NCBI RefSeq assembly: GCF_005887555.1
Contig: NZ_VCIA01000001.1
Coordinates: 3,038,001 to 3,102,000, forward strand
From: Lentibacillus cibarius
GTDB lineage: Bacteria > Bacillota > Bacilli > Bacillales > Amphibacillaceae
Direction: 5' to 3'
DNA length: 64,000 bases
Part shown: piece by piece, positions 45,130 to 53,762 of the stretch
Layout of the letters: each line of letters opens with the position of its first letter
Numbering within the stretch: position 1 is the stretch's first letter
The notes under the pieces: generated by a model
What the model saw: the letters and a program-made list of their open reading frames with translations, nothing else
Told to the model about the DNA's origin: nothing
Database searches by the model: none
Program-made: the position numbers and the translations under genes

Positions 45130-45146
45130 TTGGCACAAATTTTGCA
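45130..45146 (+). promoter_or_regulatory. Sigma-54 promoter upstream of the second C45 gene
   Basis: TTGGCACAAATTTTGCA matches the sigma-54 consensus TTGGCAC-N5-TTGCA almost perfectly, with GG at 45132-45133 and GC at 45144-45145. It lies about 180 bases before the C45 hydrolase gene and could also drive the downstream dehydrogenase. Confidence 0.87.
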
Positions 45147-45325
45147 ATGTTACTAATAGTACTTCATTAAACATAGAAATGGGATTGTGAGATAAAACAA
45201 CTAGGTTATTACATTCCTACCGTGGTTTTAATAGCCAAGATTGAAGTGGAAATAATAAGGACTAAGGAGAAGCGCTTCAAAGTTATTAGTACTAAATTGT
45301 AAATTACCAAAAAAGGGTGAAGGAA

Positions 45326-46435
45326 ATGAAAGTATTAAATTTAAATGGTAATCCCAAGGAAATTGGCCGCCAGCATGGAGAACAAGGAAAGTCCGAAATT
45401 AGCCAAAGTATCGAAACTTACGAACGACTTTTTTATGATTATCAAGGTATTGACTGGGGTCAGGTTAAAGAGCGGGCAAAAATTCATATACCGGCAATCG
45501 AATCATTTGATCCTGCTCTACTCGAAGAAATAGATGGAATTGCCATAGGTTCTGGTCTATCGTTTGAAGATGTATTGGCATTGAATGCACGAAGCGAAAT
45601 TGCACTTACGGGGGACGCTCATACGTCGTTTAGTGACGGGTGCACAAGTATTACAACGTGCAGCCCACTTACGGTTGACACAATCATCGGACAGAATTGG
45701 GACTGGAAAGGCGCACAAAAAAATAGTTTGCTTATGCTAAACATTGAACGTGACGATCGACCAAATATTCTAATGGTGACAGAAGGGGGAATCATTGGAA
45801 AAATAGGCTGTAATGAACATGCTGTGGGTGTCGGATTGAATGCACTTCATTCTAGTAAAAAATCAGATGGGGTACCGATTCATTTGGGACTTCGCTCCGT
45901 TTTAGATTCAACATCTCTTCATGAAGCGATGGCAAAAATTCAAGAAGGACAAATGGCTTCTGCTGCGAATTTTATGATTGGGTACAGTGAAGGCGAAAAT
46001 CGTGGAATGGCGTTTCATGTGGAAGTTTCACCATTTGGAATCGAAATCATAAACGATAAGAATTCCCATGGTGTGCATACAAACCATATTTGTTCACAAG
46101 AAATTCAAATGAAAGTCGGGGATGCAAATAATTTGCGTTACAGTGACTCGGAAATTCGCAAGCGTAGAGCAGAGCAGTTACTTGCGCAGGCGATTAAAAC
46201 AAACACAGAAATTACCGAAGAAACTTTTCAATCATGGCTAGGTGATACATTTAACGCACCGAACTCAATTAATCATTATGTGAATAAACAGGCACCAACA
46301 CACAGACAAATTGAGACGGTTTTCAGTATTGTAATGAACTTAACGACAAATTGCATTTATGTCAGTAATGGTATGCCTGCGCACACCCCATTTGAAAAAT
46401 ATTCGGTAAAACAGCAGAGCAGAGAAAAAGTTTAG
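45326..46435 (+). CDS. C45 family autoproteolytic acyltransferase/hydrolase (copy 2)
   Basis: This is the second Ntn-type C45 protein of the window, 369 residues from the ATG at 45326 (chosen by alignment with the first copy and a GGGTG site; an in-frame GTG lies 9 bases earlier). The nucleophile is C106 in 'SDGCTSIT', preceded by the self-cleavage Gly. 'VTEGGIIGKIGCNEHAVGVGLNAL' is nearly shared with copy 1. Its sigma-54 promoter, the PuuP-like importer before it and the GabD-like enzyme after it place it inside polyamine catabolism, where it may play the part of PuuD, removing an acyl group from an N-acylated intermediate. That role is a hypothesis. Confidence 0.85.
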   Translation: MKVLNLNGNPKEIGRQHGEQGKSEISQSIETYERLFYDYQGIDWGQVKERAKIHIPAIESFDPALLEEIDGIAIGSGLSFEDVLALNARSEIALTGDAHTSFSDGCTSITTCSPLTVDTIIGQNWDWKGAQKNSLLMLNIERDDRPNILMVTEGGIIGKIGCNEHAVGVGLNALHSSKKSDGVPIHLGLRSVLDSTSLHEAMAKIQEGQMASAANFMIGYSEGENRGMAFHVEVSPFGIEIINDKNSHGVHTNHICSQEIQMKVGDANNLRYSDSEIRKRRAEQLLAQAIKTNTEITEETFQSWLGDTFNAPNSINHYVNKQAPTHRQIETVFSIVMNLTTNCIYVSNGMPAHTPFEKYSVKQQSREKV

Positions 46436-46540
46436 TTATTTGAATCAAATTCTTAAGTGCTGATTTTTGCAAAAATATACGAACTTTTGTTAGTGATTAG
46501 GGCTTGATTGCTCGTATTTATCAACGTTAGTTGTCCGTAA

Positions 46541-46650
46541 TGAAAGGTGACCGACTCCTGCGGGAAAAGCATGTGTCTAAAAACCCCGCAGGAAGTGGTT
46601 TTCTTCCGAGGAGGCTGAAGCCACGCCCGCGGAAAGCGTGTCACCTTTCA
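46541..46650. repeat. 110-bp structured intergenic element
   Basis: The element is closed by a perfect 11-bp inverted repeat, TGAAAGGTGAC at 46541-46551 and GTCACCTTTCA at 46640-46650. Inside are CCTGCGGG/CCCGCAGG and GTGG/CCAC helices and a CCGCGG core, giving a branched fold. The composition is GC-rich against AT-rich flanks. Sequences of this type (TCCTGCGGGAAAAGC with CCCGCAGG) are, from memory, widespread between genes in Bacillaceae, so it is probably a dispersed repeat rather than a unique gene. Confidence 0.75.
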
Positions 46651-46760
46651 TGCAGGACGACGGTAGCATGAATGAAAGTATAAAGTTCGTGTTTTACTTA
46701 CCTACTGAAGACTAAATATCTTTTAAACAACTATTTTGTTTGAACTAGGAGGATTTATAA

Positions 46761-48185
46761 ATGTATATTAATGGAAAATGGCTGGAAACTGATAAAACGG
46801 AAACGATTATTAATCCGGCAACAAAAGAAGAAACTGGCGTTGTATTTGTTGGTGGAGAGAAAGAAGCAGAAGAGGCCATTCAAGCGGCACAACACGCATT
46901 TAAATCATGGAGTGCACTTTCCGGAAATGAACGCGGTAAAATTTTAATAAACGTAGCAAAGGAACTAGTAAATAAACAAAACGAAATAGCGGAGACAATC
47001 ACGAAAGAAATGGGGAAACCAATCACAGATGCACGTCGAGAGGTGACATCTGCAGCGGCATACCTTGAATGGTACGGCGAGGAGGCAAAACGCGTATATG
47101 GAGAAGTACTCCCCGCACTTGATACGAAAAAACAATTGATGGTACTTCGTCAGCCCATTGGAGTTGTTGGAGCAATTACACCATGGAATTTCCCTGTATC
47201 AATGATCACACGTAAGCTGGGGCCGGCTTTAGCTGCCGGATGTACCGGTGTGTTGAAACCCGCTCCGTCGACACCAATGTGTGCAATGGAGGTGTTCAAA
47301 TGTTTTGAAAGTGGAGGTCTGCCAGCAGGAGTTGCAAACCTCGTCGTTGGTGAAGCTGAAGCAATCGGAAAGGAGATGACAAGTAATCCAATTGTTAAAA
47401 AGATAACTTTTACAGGTTCAACAAATGTTGGAAAACTATTAATGCGTAATGCTGCAGAGCATGTTCAAAAGGTATCGATGGAGCTAGGAGGGCATGCCCC
47501 GTTTATTGTGTTCGAGGATGCTGATTTGGATGATGCCGCATCTTCAGTAATTGGTACGAAATTCCGTAATTCCGGTCAGACGTGCATTAGTACTAATAGG
47601 ATTTACGTACATGCATCGATAAAAAATGAATTCAGTGAACGGCTTGCTAAAAAGGTACGTGAATTAAAAGTTGGAAACGGTATGGAGAAAGATACAGATA
47701 TGGGCCCGCTTGTTAACCTATCTGCATTGGAAAAAGTGGAGGATCAGGTTAAAAAGGCTACAGAAGCAGGTGCTACTGTGGTTACAGGCGGCACGCGACT
47801 AGATAATGAAGAAGGTTACTTTTATGCACCGACAGTATTGGTAGATACAACAGACGCCATGAGTATTGCAAAAGAAGAAACGTTTGGCCCAGTTGCGCCT
47901 ATTTTCACGTTTAATACTGAAGAGGAAGTGGTTGAACGTGCCAATGACACACAATATGGTCTAATGGGATATTGCTTTACAAATGATTTAAGTCGAGGGA
48001 TGCGTATGATGCATCAACTTGATTACGGAATGGTCGGTATTAACGATCCCGCACCAGTCGCACCGCATGCACCATTCGGTGGGGTGAAGGAAAGTGGAAT
48101 TGGCCGGGAAGGTGGAACTATCGGATTACATGAATTTATGGAAGAAAAATTTGTCTCCATACGAACGTCCACAAACTTATTCTAA
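46761..48185 (+). CDS. gabD: NAD(P)-dependent aldehyde dehydrogenase, succinate-semialdehyde type
   Basis: This 474-residue aldehyde dehydrogenase has 'TPWNFPVSMITRKLGPALAAGC', the general base in 'SMELGGHAPFIVF' and the catalytic Cys in 'RNSGQTCISTNR'. These features, together with the C-terminal 'PFGGVKESGIGREGG', fit GabD-type succinate-semialdehyde dehydrogenase, the last step of putrescine or GABA breakdown to succinate. AGGAGG precedes the ATG. It may equally oxidise an aminobutyraldehyde made by the PuuB-like oxidase. It lies between a structured repeat and a long palindrome. Confidence 0.87.
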   Translation: MYINGKWLETDKTETIINPATKEETGVVFVGGEKEAEEAIQAAQHAFKSWSALSGNERGKILINVAKELVNKQNEIAETITKEMGKPITDARREVTSAAAYLEWYGEEAKRVYGEVLPALDTKKQLMVLRQPIGVVGAITPWNFPVSMITRKLGPALAAGCTGVLKPAPSTPMCAMEVFKCFESGGLPAGVANLVVGEAEAIGKEMTSNPIVKKITFTGSTNVGKLLMRNAAEHVQKVSMELGGHAPFIVFEDADLDDAASSVIGTKFRNSGQTCISTNRIYVHASIKNEFSERLAKKVRELKVGNGMEKDTDMGPLVNLSALEKVEDQVKKATEAGATVVTGGTRLDNEEGYFYAPTVLVDTTDAMSIAKEETFGPVAPIFTFNTEEEVVERANDTQYGLMGYCFTNDLSRGMRMMHQLDYGMVGINDPAPVAPHAPFGGVKESGIGREGGTIGLHEFMEEKFVSIRTSTNLF

Positions 48186-48200
48186 ATAATAAAGAGACAT

Positions 48201-48306
48201 AAGGGACAGAAATGCTATGCCCAATACGTGTATATAAAATGTGTGTGACCAGGGAACTTGTCGTTACCCTCCGAGAGGTGATAAACGGAAAATGGATCTG
48301 TCCCTT
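48201..48306. repeat. GGGACAG palindrome with long interior
   Basis: AAGGGACAGA at 48201-48210 is perfectly complementary to TCTGTCCCTT at 48297-48306. The 86-base interior shows no further homology that I can see. The ends match the dispersed GGGACAG family. Confidence 0.6.
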
Positions 48307-48470
48307 TGTATCGAAAGAAGAAAATGAAAACATAAGTAACACGTATATATGAAGAGACCTGGCATCAGTGTTAGTTGCCCGTGATATAGGTGAGACTGAG
48401 GATATCTTTCTGAACATATAGGCAATTAAAGATTTGGCAAATCACTATAAATATTTGAAGGGAGATAGAA

Positions 48471-49562
48471 ATGACTGAGGATATGGTAAGGTTGGAGGGT
48501 ATCTCTAAAAAGTTTGATAGTACTTATGCGATTAAAGAATTAAACTTAGAAATTCAATCAGGAGAGTTTTTGACCTTGTTAGGACCATCTGGATGTGGAA
48601 AGACGTCGACATTGCGGGTGATTGGGGGATTTGAAAAACCATCCTCGGGGAGTGTTTGGATTAACAGTAAAAAAGTAGATGAAGTTGAACCATATAACCG
48701 GGACGTAAATACAGTTTTTCAAAGTTATTCCTTATTTCCACATATGACAGTTGCTGACAATATTGCTTTTGGATTAAAAATGAAAAAAATTTCAAAGCAG
48801 GAAATAAAAAAGCGAGTTCGAGAAGCTTTGAGACTCGTACAACTTGAAAATTTTGCTGATAGAAAGCCAAAAAAGCTTAGTGGTGGTCAGCAGCAAAGGA
48901 TTGCTATTGCACGTGCGGTCGTAAATAACCCGAAAGTTCTGCTTTTGGATGAACCTTTGGGAGCATTAGATTTAAAACTTCGTAAACAGATGCAACTAGA
49001 ATTGAAACAATTACAGCAAAAGCTTGGCATGACATTCATTTATGTTACTCATGATCAAGAAGAAGCTTTAACCATGTCTGATAGGATTGTCATTATGAAT
49101 GAAGGACAAATTGAACAGATTGGATTACCGGAGGAAGTCTATGAAAAACCCGCAACGAAATTTGTGGCTGATTTTATAGGTGAGACAAATTTGTTTGAAG
49201 GAATAATTAAGGAAATAAAAGACGTTTACGCAACAGTACAATGTTCTGAACAAAACATAAGAATCTATAATAATAAAAAATTACTAACAAATGAAAGCGT
49301 TTTTATTTCGGTTCGTCCAGAAAAAATTAGGGTTTCCTCTAATCCTGATAGCCATGATAACTATTTAAAAGTAATCATGAAAGATAAGATTTATATAGGA
49401 TCTGTGACAAAGATAATTGCTACACTTCCCGATGGGCATGAAGTTATTGCCCATGGGTCACAGGGTATTTATGAAAACTCGTCAAAAGGCGATCAATTAT
49501 ATTTAAACTGGGATCCATCAGATTGTGCCGTTTTTAAATTGAAAGATAAGATGGATAGTTAA
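48471..49562 (+). CDS. potA: Spermidine/putrescine ABC transporter ATPase
   Basis: This is the ATPase of a PotABCD-type polyamine importer, 363 residues. Motifs: Walker A 'GPSGCGKTS', Q-loop 'VFQSYSLFPHMT', signature 'LSGGQQQR', Walker B 'VLLLDEPLGALD', H-loop 'YVTHDQEEAL', and a C-terminal TOBE domain (about 275-355). Length and 'FIGETNLFEG' agree with PotA. GGGAG precedes the ATG. The order here is A-D-C-B, with short gaps, so the binding protein comes second rather than last. Confidence 0.92.
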   Translation: MTEDMVRLEGISKKFDSTYAIKELNLEIQSGEFLTLLGPSGCGKTSTLRVIGGFEKPSSGSVWINSKKVDEVEPYNRDVNTVFQSYSLFPHMTVADNIAFGLKMKKISKQEIKKRVREALRLVQLENFADRKPKKLSGGQQQRIAIARAVVNNPKVLLLDEPLGALDLKLRKQMQLELKQLQQKLGMTFIYVTHDQEEALTMSDRIVIMNEGQIEQIGLPEEVYEKPATKFVADFIGETNLFEGIIKEIKDVYATVQCSEQNIRIYNNKKLLTNESVFISVRPEKIRVSSNPDSHDNYLKVIMKDKIYIGSVTKIIATLPDGHEVIAHGSQGIYENSSKGDQLYLNWDPSDCAVFKLKDKMDS

Positions 49563-49592
49563 TCTCGAAATAATAAATAGGGGGTTACAAAA

Positions 49593-50660
49593 TTGAAAGG
49601 AAAATTAATTATTTTATTAACGGTTTTGGTCGCTACATTAGTCGCCTGCTCAGAAAACGGCACTGATTCATCTGATGCAAAGGGGAATGGAAAATTATCT
49701 GATGAATTAATAGTGTTCAACTGGAGTGAATACATGCCACAGGAAATTTTAGATGAATTTGAAGAAGAATTCGGGGTTGATATCGTTTATTCTACGTTTA
49801 GTTCGAATCAAGAGATGCTTGCTAAAATAAATGCTGGTACTGTTTCGTATGACGTTGTCGTCCCTTCTGATTTTTATGTAAACCGGTTAAAAGAACAGGA
49901 GCTTATTCAGGAAATTAATTTCGACAATATACCAAATTATAAAAATATTTCAGACGAATGGAAAGAACTCCCGTTTGATCCTGATGAAAAATATTCCATT
50001 CCGTACATGTATGGGTATGATGGTATTGCTTATAATAAAGAGAAAGTAGATGAGCCACCTACTAGTTGGGCTGACTTGTGGAACCCTGCATATAAAGGGC
50101 ATGTTATTACAATGGAGGAACCAAAAGAAAACTTTAACATGCTTCTACAATATTTAGGGTACGATCACACTAATCCAACGGAAGAACAGCTTAAAGAAGG
50201 TGGGGAAAAGTTAAAAGAATTGGTTCCGAATTTATTATCGTTTAAGTCCACTCCAGAGGCGGAGTTTGTAAGCGGAGAGGCTTGGATTGGCTATGCTTAT
50301 TCTGGGGCAGCGGCTGTAGCTTGGAAGGAAAATAAAAACGTAGGGTTCGTTCTTCCGAAAGAGGGTGGCATTCGTTGGACCGATAACATGGTTATTCCAA
50401 AGAATGCTGAACACAAATATACGGCAGAGGTATTCATTAACTATTTGTTAAGACCGGAAGTAAGTAAAAAATTGTCTGAAGCATATCCTTACGGGAACCC
50501 GAATGAAGCTGCAGTGGAAATGTTAGACGATAGCATAAAGAATAGTCCCGGCCTTATCATGCCCGAAGAAAAAATAGAAAAGACTGACTGGGGAAAGCCG
50601 CTTCGTCCGGAGAAGAAAAAGTTAATGAATCGTTATTTCCAAAAAGCTAAAGTAGAATGA
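49593..50660 (+). CDS. potD: Spermidine/putrescine-binding lipoprotein
   Basis: This is the extracellular polyamine-binding component, 355 residues, beginning with TTG at 49593 behind GGGGG. A signal peptide ends in lipobox L-V-A-C. The PotD fold is evident from 'VFNWSEYMPQEILDEFEEEF', 'YDVVVPSDFYVNRL' and 'WIGYAYSGAAAVAWKENKN'; acidic and aromatic residues in these blocks bind the amine groups. It is followed by a strong hairpin before potC, which could make the binding protein more abundant than the permeases. Confidence 0.92.
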   Translation: MKGKLIILLTVLVATLVACSENGTDSSDAKGNGKLSDELIVFNWSEYMPQEILDEFEEEFGVDIVYSTFSSNQEMLAKINAGTVSYDVVVPSDFYVNRLKEQELIQEINFDNIPNYKNISDEWKELPFDPDEKYSIPYMYGYDGIAYNKEKVDEPPTSWADLWNPAYKGHVITMEEPKENFNMLLQYLGYDHTNPTEEQLKEGGEKLKELVPNLLSFKSTPEAEFVSGEAWIGYAYSGAAAVAWKENKNVGFVLPKEGGIRWTDNMVIPKNAEHKYTAEVFINYLLRPEVSKKLSEAYPYGNPNEAAVEMLDDSIKNSPGLIMPEEKIEKTDWGKPLRPEKKKLMNRYFQKAKVE

Positions 50661-50676
50661 GAAAAAATTTCAATGT

Positions 50677-50703
50677 CCAGATCGGAAATGATTTCCGATC
50701 TGG
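50677..50703 (+). other. Intercistronic hairpin between potD and potC
   Basis: CCAGATCGGAAA at 50677-50688 and TTTCCGATCTGG at 50692-50703 form a perfect 12-bp stem with a 3-nt loop and no U-run. It probably stabilises the 3' end of potD mRNA or attenuates transcription into the permease genes. Confidence 0.75.
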
Positions 50704-50739
50704 GGAACCATAATTCAATGCTGAAAGGCAGGTGTAAAC

Positions 50740-51534
50740 ATGAGGGAAGGTACAAGGAAGACGTTATTTGTGATTACTAGTTTGGTTTTTGCTTTCCTTT
50801 ATATACCTATTCTTGTCTTAATAGTTTTTTCGTTAAATGATTCTAAGATAGGAACGGTATGGACTGGTTTAACATTTGATTGGTACGCTCGCTTATTTTC
50901 CAATTCGCAAATTATTGATGCGGCGCTTAATAGTTTATTTGTAGCGGTAATTACGACAATAATCTCAACAGTACTAGGAACATTAGCCGCTCTTGCCCTT
51001 CACCGTTATGGATTCCCAGGGAAACGAACAGTAGGTTTTGTTTTTTATATCCCGATCGTCATACCTGATATTGTTTTAGCTGTAGCTTTGCTGGTACTTT
51101 ACAGTTTTTTAGATATTAAGTTTAGTTTGGCTACTGTAATTCCTGGTCATGTTGTTTTCGGAATTTCATTCGTTATACTTGTTCTTTTAGCGAGGTTAGC
51201 TGGATTAGATAAAGCAATGGAAGAATCAGCTGAAGACCTTGGTGCCAATAAATGGCATACATTTTGGAAAGTCACATTTCCTCTAATTTATCCTGGTATT
51301 CTAGCAGGGGCTTTATTAGCATTTACAATTTCTTTAGATGAATTTGTTGTTGCATTTTTTACGACTGGTCCAGGATCTAACACGCTTCCTGTTTTAGTCT
51401 ATTCTATGGTACGACGAGGGGTTTCTCCAGAAATTAACGCATTGTCAACTATTTTGATTTTATCAGTTACACTGGTTATTGCAATTGTTGGCTGGAGAAT
51501 GAATAAGAAAAATAAACAGGAGAAAGGGTTTTAA
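50740..51534 (+). CDS. potC: Spermidine/putrescine ABC transporter permease PotC
   Basis: This is a membrane permease of 264 residues with six predicted segments and the ABC-coupling EAA-type loop 'EESAEDLGANKWHTFWKVTFP'. The C-terminal 'SLDEFVVAFFTTGPGSNTLPV' is typical of PotC. Its stop is one base before the potB start, so the two are coupled. A GGCAGG-type site precedes the ATG at 50740. Confidence 0.9.
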   Translation: MREGTRKTLFVITSLVFAFLYIPILVLIVFSLNDSKIGTVWTGLTFDWYARLFSNSQIIDAALNSLFVAVITTIISTVLGTLAALALHRYGFPGKRTVGFVFYIPIVIPDIVLAVALLVLYSFLDIKFSLATVIPGHVVFGISFVILVLLARLAGLDKAMEESAEDLGANKWHTFWKVTFPLIYPGILAGALLAFTISLDEFVVAFFTTGPGSNTLPVLVYSMVRRGVSPEINALSTILILSVTLVIAIVGWRMNKKNKQEKGF

Positions 51535-51535
51535 A

Positions 51536-52387
51536 ATGATTCGAAATATAAGAACAGCATATTTGATGCTCTCTCCAACTGTATTTTGGTTTCTATTTTT
51601 TCTGATCATTCCTGTTAGCATGATAGCTGTCATTAGTTTCGCAACGAATATTGGGTTTGGTGACATCCTGTATGATTTCAATATTGAGGCGTATCAATCA
51701 GCATTTAGTTCTTTATATGCAAAAGCAATCTTGCAATCACTTTGGTGGTCAATTATAGCAACAGTTCTTTGTGGAATTATCGCTTACCCTTTTGCTTACT
51801 TTATCGCAAATGCTGGAAAGTGGAAAAATTTCCTTCTTTTATTAGTGATGGTCCCTTTTTGGACAAATCTTTTAATTCGACTTTATTCCTGGATTGTTTT
51901 AATGAATAATCAGGGGGTTATTAATAACATACTTCTCAAAACAGGAATTATTGATGAGCCAATTAAGATGCTTTATACACCATTTGCAGTTATTGTAGGG
52001 CTGGTATACGGTTTCTTGCCCTTTATGATTCTTCCAATCTATGCATCAATTGAGCAGTTAAATAAAACTTATTTAGAAGCTGCAGAGGACCTAGGAGCGA
52101 ACCCCATTAAAACATTTTTCGCAGTAACTTTACCACTTACGTTTCCGGGGGTACTTTCAGGTGCAATCATGACATTTGTACCAGCTATCAGTGTTTTTGT
52201 TGTAACTGATTTACTTACGGGAGGACGCCTCCTAATGATTGGAAATGTAATTCGTGATGCGTTTTTGGTAGAGATGAATTGGCCATTGGGGTCGGCAATT
52301 TCTCTATTACTAATGATTTTGGTTTTACTATCGATGATAACGCTGATGAAGTTTACATCGTCTGATGATGAAAGTTCCTTATTATAA
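51536..52387 (+). CDS. potB: Spermidine/putrescine ABC transporter permease PotB
   Basis: This is the second permease of the importer, 283 residues, with six segments and the EAA loop 'LEAAEDLGANPIKTFFAVTLP'. 'PFWTNLLIRLYSWIVLMNNQG' is a PotB hallmark. AGGAG lies inside the end of potC. In most potABCD operons potB precedes potC; here the order is reversed. Confidence 0.9.
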   Translation: MIRNIRTAYLMLSPTVFWFLFFLIIPVSMIAVISFATNIGFGDILYDFNIEAYQSAFSSLYAKAILQSLWWSIIATVLCGIIAYPFAYFIANAGKWKNFLLLLVMVPFWTNLLIRLYSWIVLMNNQGVINNILLKTGIIDEPIKMLYTPFAVIVGLVYGFLPFMILPIYASIEQLNKTYLEAAEDLGANPIKTFFAVTLPLTFPGVLSGAIMTFVPAISVFVVTDLLTGGRLLMIGNVIRDAFLVEMNWPLGSAISLLLMILVLLSMITLMKFTSSDDESSLL

Positions 52388-52430
52388 ATGACTTTTATAA
52401 TAAATATAATTTCAAATAAAGGGTGAAAAT

Positions 52431-53714
52431 ATGGATCTCTTATCAATGTGGGAAGGTACGGCGAATAAAAATGTGAATCGAGTACAGATAGAAGGAGAGC
52501 AAAGCTGTGATGTTGTTATTATCGGTGGTGGATTTACAGGACTCTCCACAGCTTATCATTTAGAAGAAAAATCCTGCAGCACAATAGTTTTAGAGAAAGG
52601 GAAAGTTGGTAGTGGGGCAAGTGGTAGAAACGGAGGCGAAGTACTGACAGGTTATCTCGGTTCGATGGAATACTGGGCAAAGAAAAAAGGTTTGCAAGCA
52701 GCAAAACAAATGTGGCAACTTTCCTTGGATTCCATTGATTTAATTGAAGATATTATTACTAAAAACTCTATATCTTGTGACTTTGAACGTAATGGTGAAT
52801 TTGTTGCGGCCTATAAACCATCTCATCTGGAAGCGATGAAAAAGGATCAGGAATTTATGGCTAACAAACTGAATTATCATGAAATGGATATCATAGAAAA
52901 GAATGAAATGAAAAGAGAATTAGAAACCACATTTTATTCTGGGGGGTGTATAGATTACAATAGTGCCCATTTTCATCCGCTAAACTACACATTGGGTCTG
53001 GCTGAGGCTGCTGAGAAACTTGGTGCGAAAATATACGAACGATCGGAAGCTGTTCATATAAAACGAAACTCCAAAAACAATTTCATTGTACACACCGAAA
53101 AAGGCAAAGTTATTGCCGATAAGCTAGTTATAGCAACAAATGCTTATTCTGGTGATTTAAACAAAAAAATTAAAAAGGCAGTGGTTCCGGTTGAAAGTAT
53201 TATGATTGCCACAGAGCCACTTTCAGAACCTACAGTGAAAAATTTAATAAAAAATAATCGTGCGGTATCTGACACTAAAAATCTTCTTTACTATTTTAGA
53301 AGGACTGGTGACAATCGTCTAGCATTTGGTGGCTCGGGAAGAGCATCAAGCAAACGTGATCAGAATCAAATCTATGAAAATCTTCTTGATGGAATGTTAT
53401 GTGTTTTTCCACAGTTAAAAGGAGCGCGTATCGAGTATCGATGGGGAGGCAAAGTAGGATTTACGAAGAATATGCTTCCTTATGTTGGTAAGATGAAAGA
53501 AGGCATCCATTTTGCGTTTGGTTACGGCGGGCATGGTGCTGCGATGTCGTCACTACTGGGGAAGACAATGGCAGAAGATATTTTTGAAGAAGGAAATCCG
53601 AACAATCCTCTACGTGTAAAAAATTTAAAGTCCATTCCATTTCATAATCAGCATGCTAAAGCGGTCGGATTCATGAAGTTTTACAAACAGTTTCAGGATC
53701 GATTTTTAAATTAA
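52431..53714 (+). CDS. PuuB-like FAD-dependent amine oxidase
   Basis: This is a flavoprotein of the DAO/GlyOx family, 427 residues. The N-terminal 'VVIIGGGFTGLSTAYHLEE' binds FAD, and 'GASGRNGGEVL', 'RNGEFVAAYK', 'SAHFHPLNYTLGLAEAAEKLGA'-type blocks and the C-terminal 'FGYGGHGAAMSSLLGK' match gamma-glutamylputrescine oxidase PuuB as I recall it. It would oxidise a primary amine, free or N-acylated at the other end, to the aldehyde with release of ammonia and peroxide. GGGTG precedes the ATG. It lies directly after the pot genes and before the GNAT-nitrilase fusion, but no PuuA-type ligase is in the window. Confidence 0.85.
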   Translation: MDLLSMWEGTANKNVNRVQIEGEQSCDVVIIGGGFTGLSTAYHLEEKSCSTIVLEKGKVGSGASGRNGGEVLTGYLGSMEYWAKKKGLQAAKQMWQLSLDSIDLIEDIITKNSISCDFERNGEFVAAYKPSHLEAMKKDQEFMANKLNYHEMDIIEKNEMKRELETTFYSGGCIDYNSAHFHPLNYTLGLAEAAEKLGAKIYERSEAVHIKRNSKNNFIVHTEKGKVIADKLVIATNAYSGDLNKKIKKAVVPVESIMIATEPLSEPTVKNLIKNNRAVSDTKNLLYYFRRTGDNRLAFGGSGRASSKRDQNQIYENLLDGMLCVFPQLKGARIEYRWGGKVGFTKNMLPYVGKMKEGIHFAFGYGGHGAAMSSLLGKTMAEDIFEEGNPNNPLRVKNLKSIPFHNQHAKAVGFMKFYKQFQDRFLN

Positions 53715-53762
53715 CTTTTAGTATATAAATGAGTGTCGAAATTCTAAGAAAGGATTGAGATA

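Noticed and set aside
46453..46644. Minus-strand 63-codon frame over the 110-bp structured element
   Set aside because: Its sequence follows the inverted repeats of a dispersed element; such frames are a known annotation artefact of these repeats.
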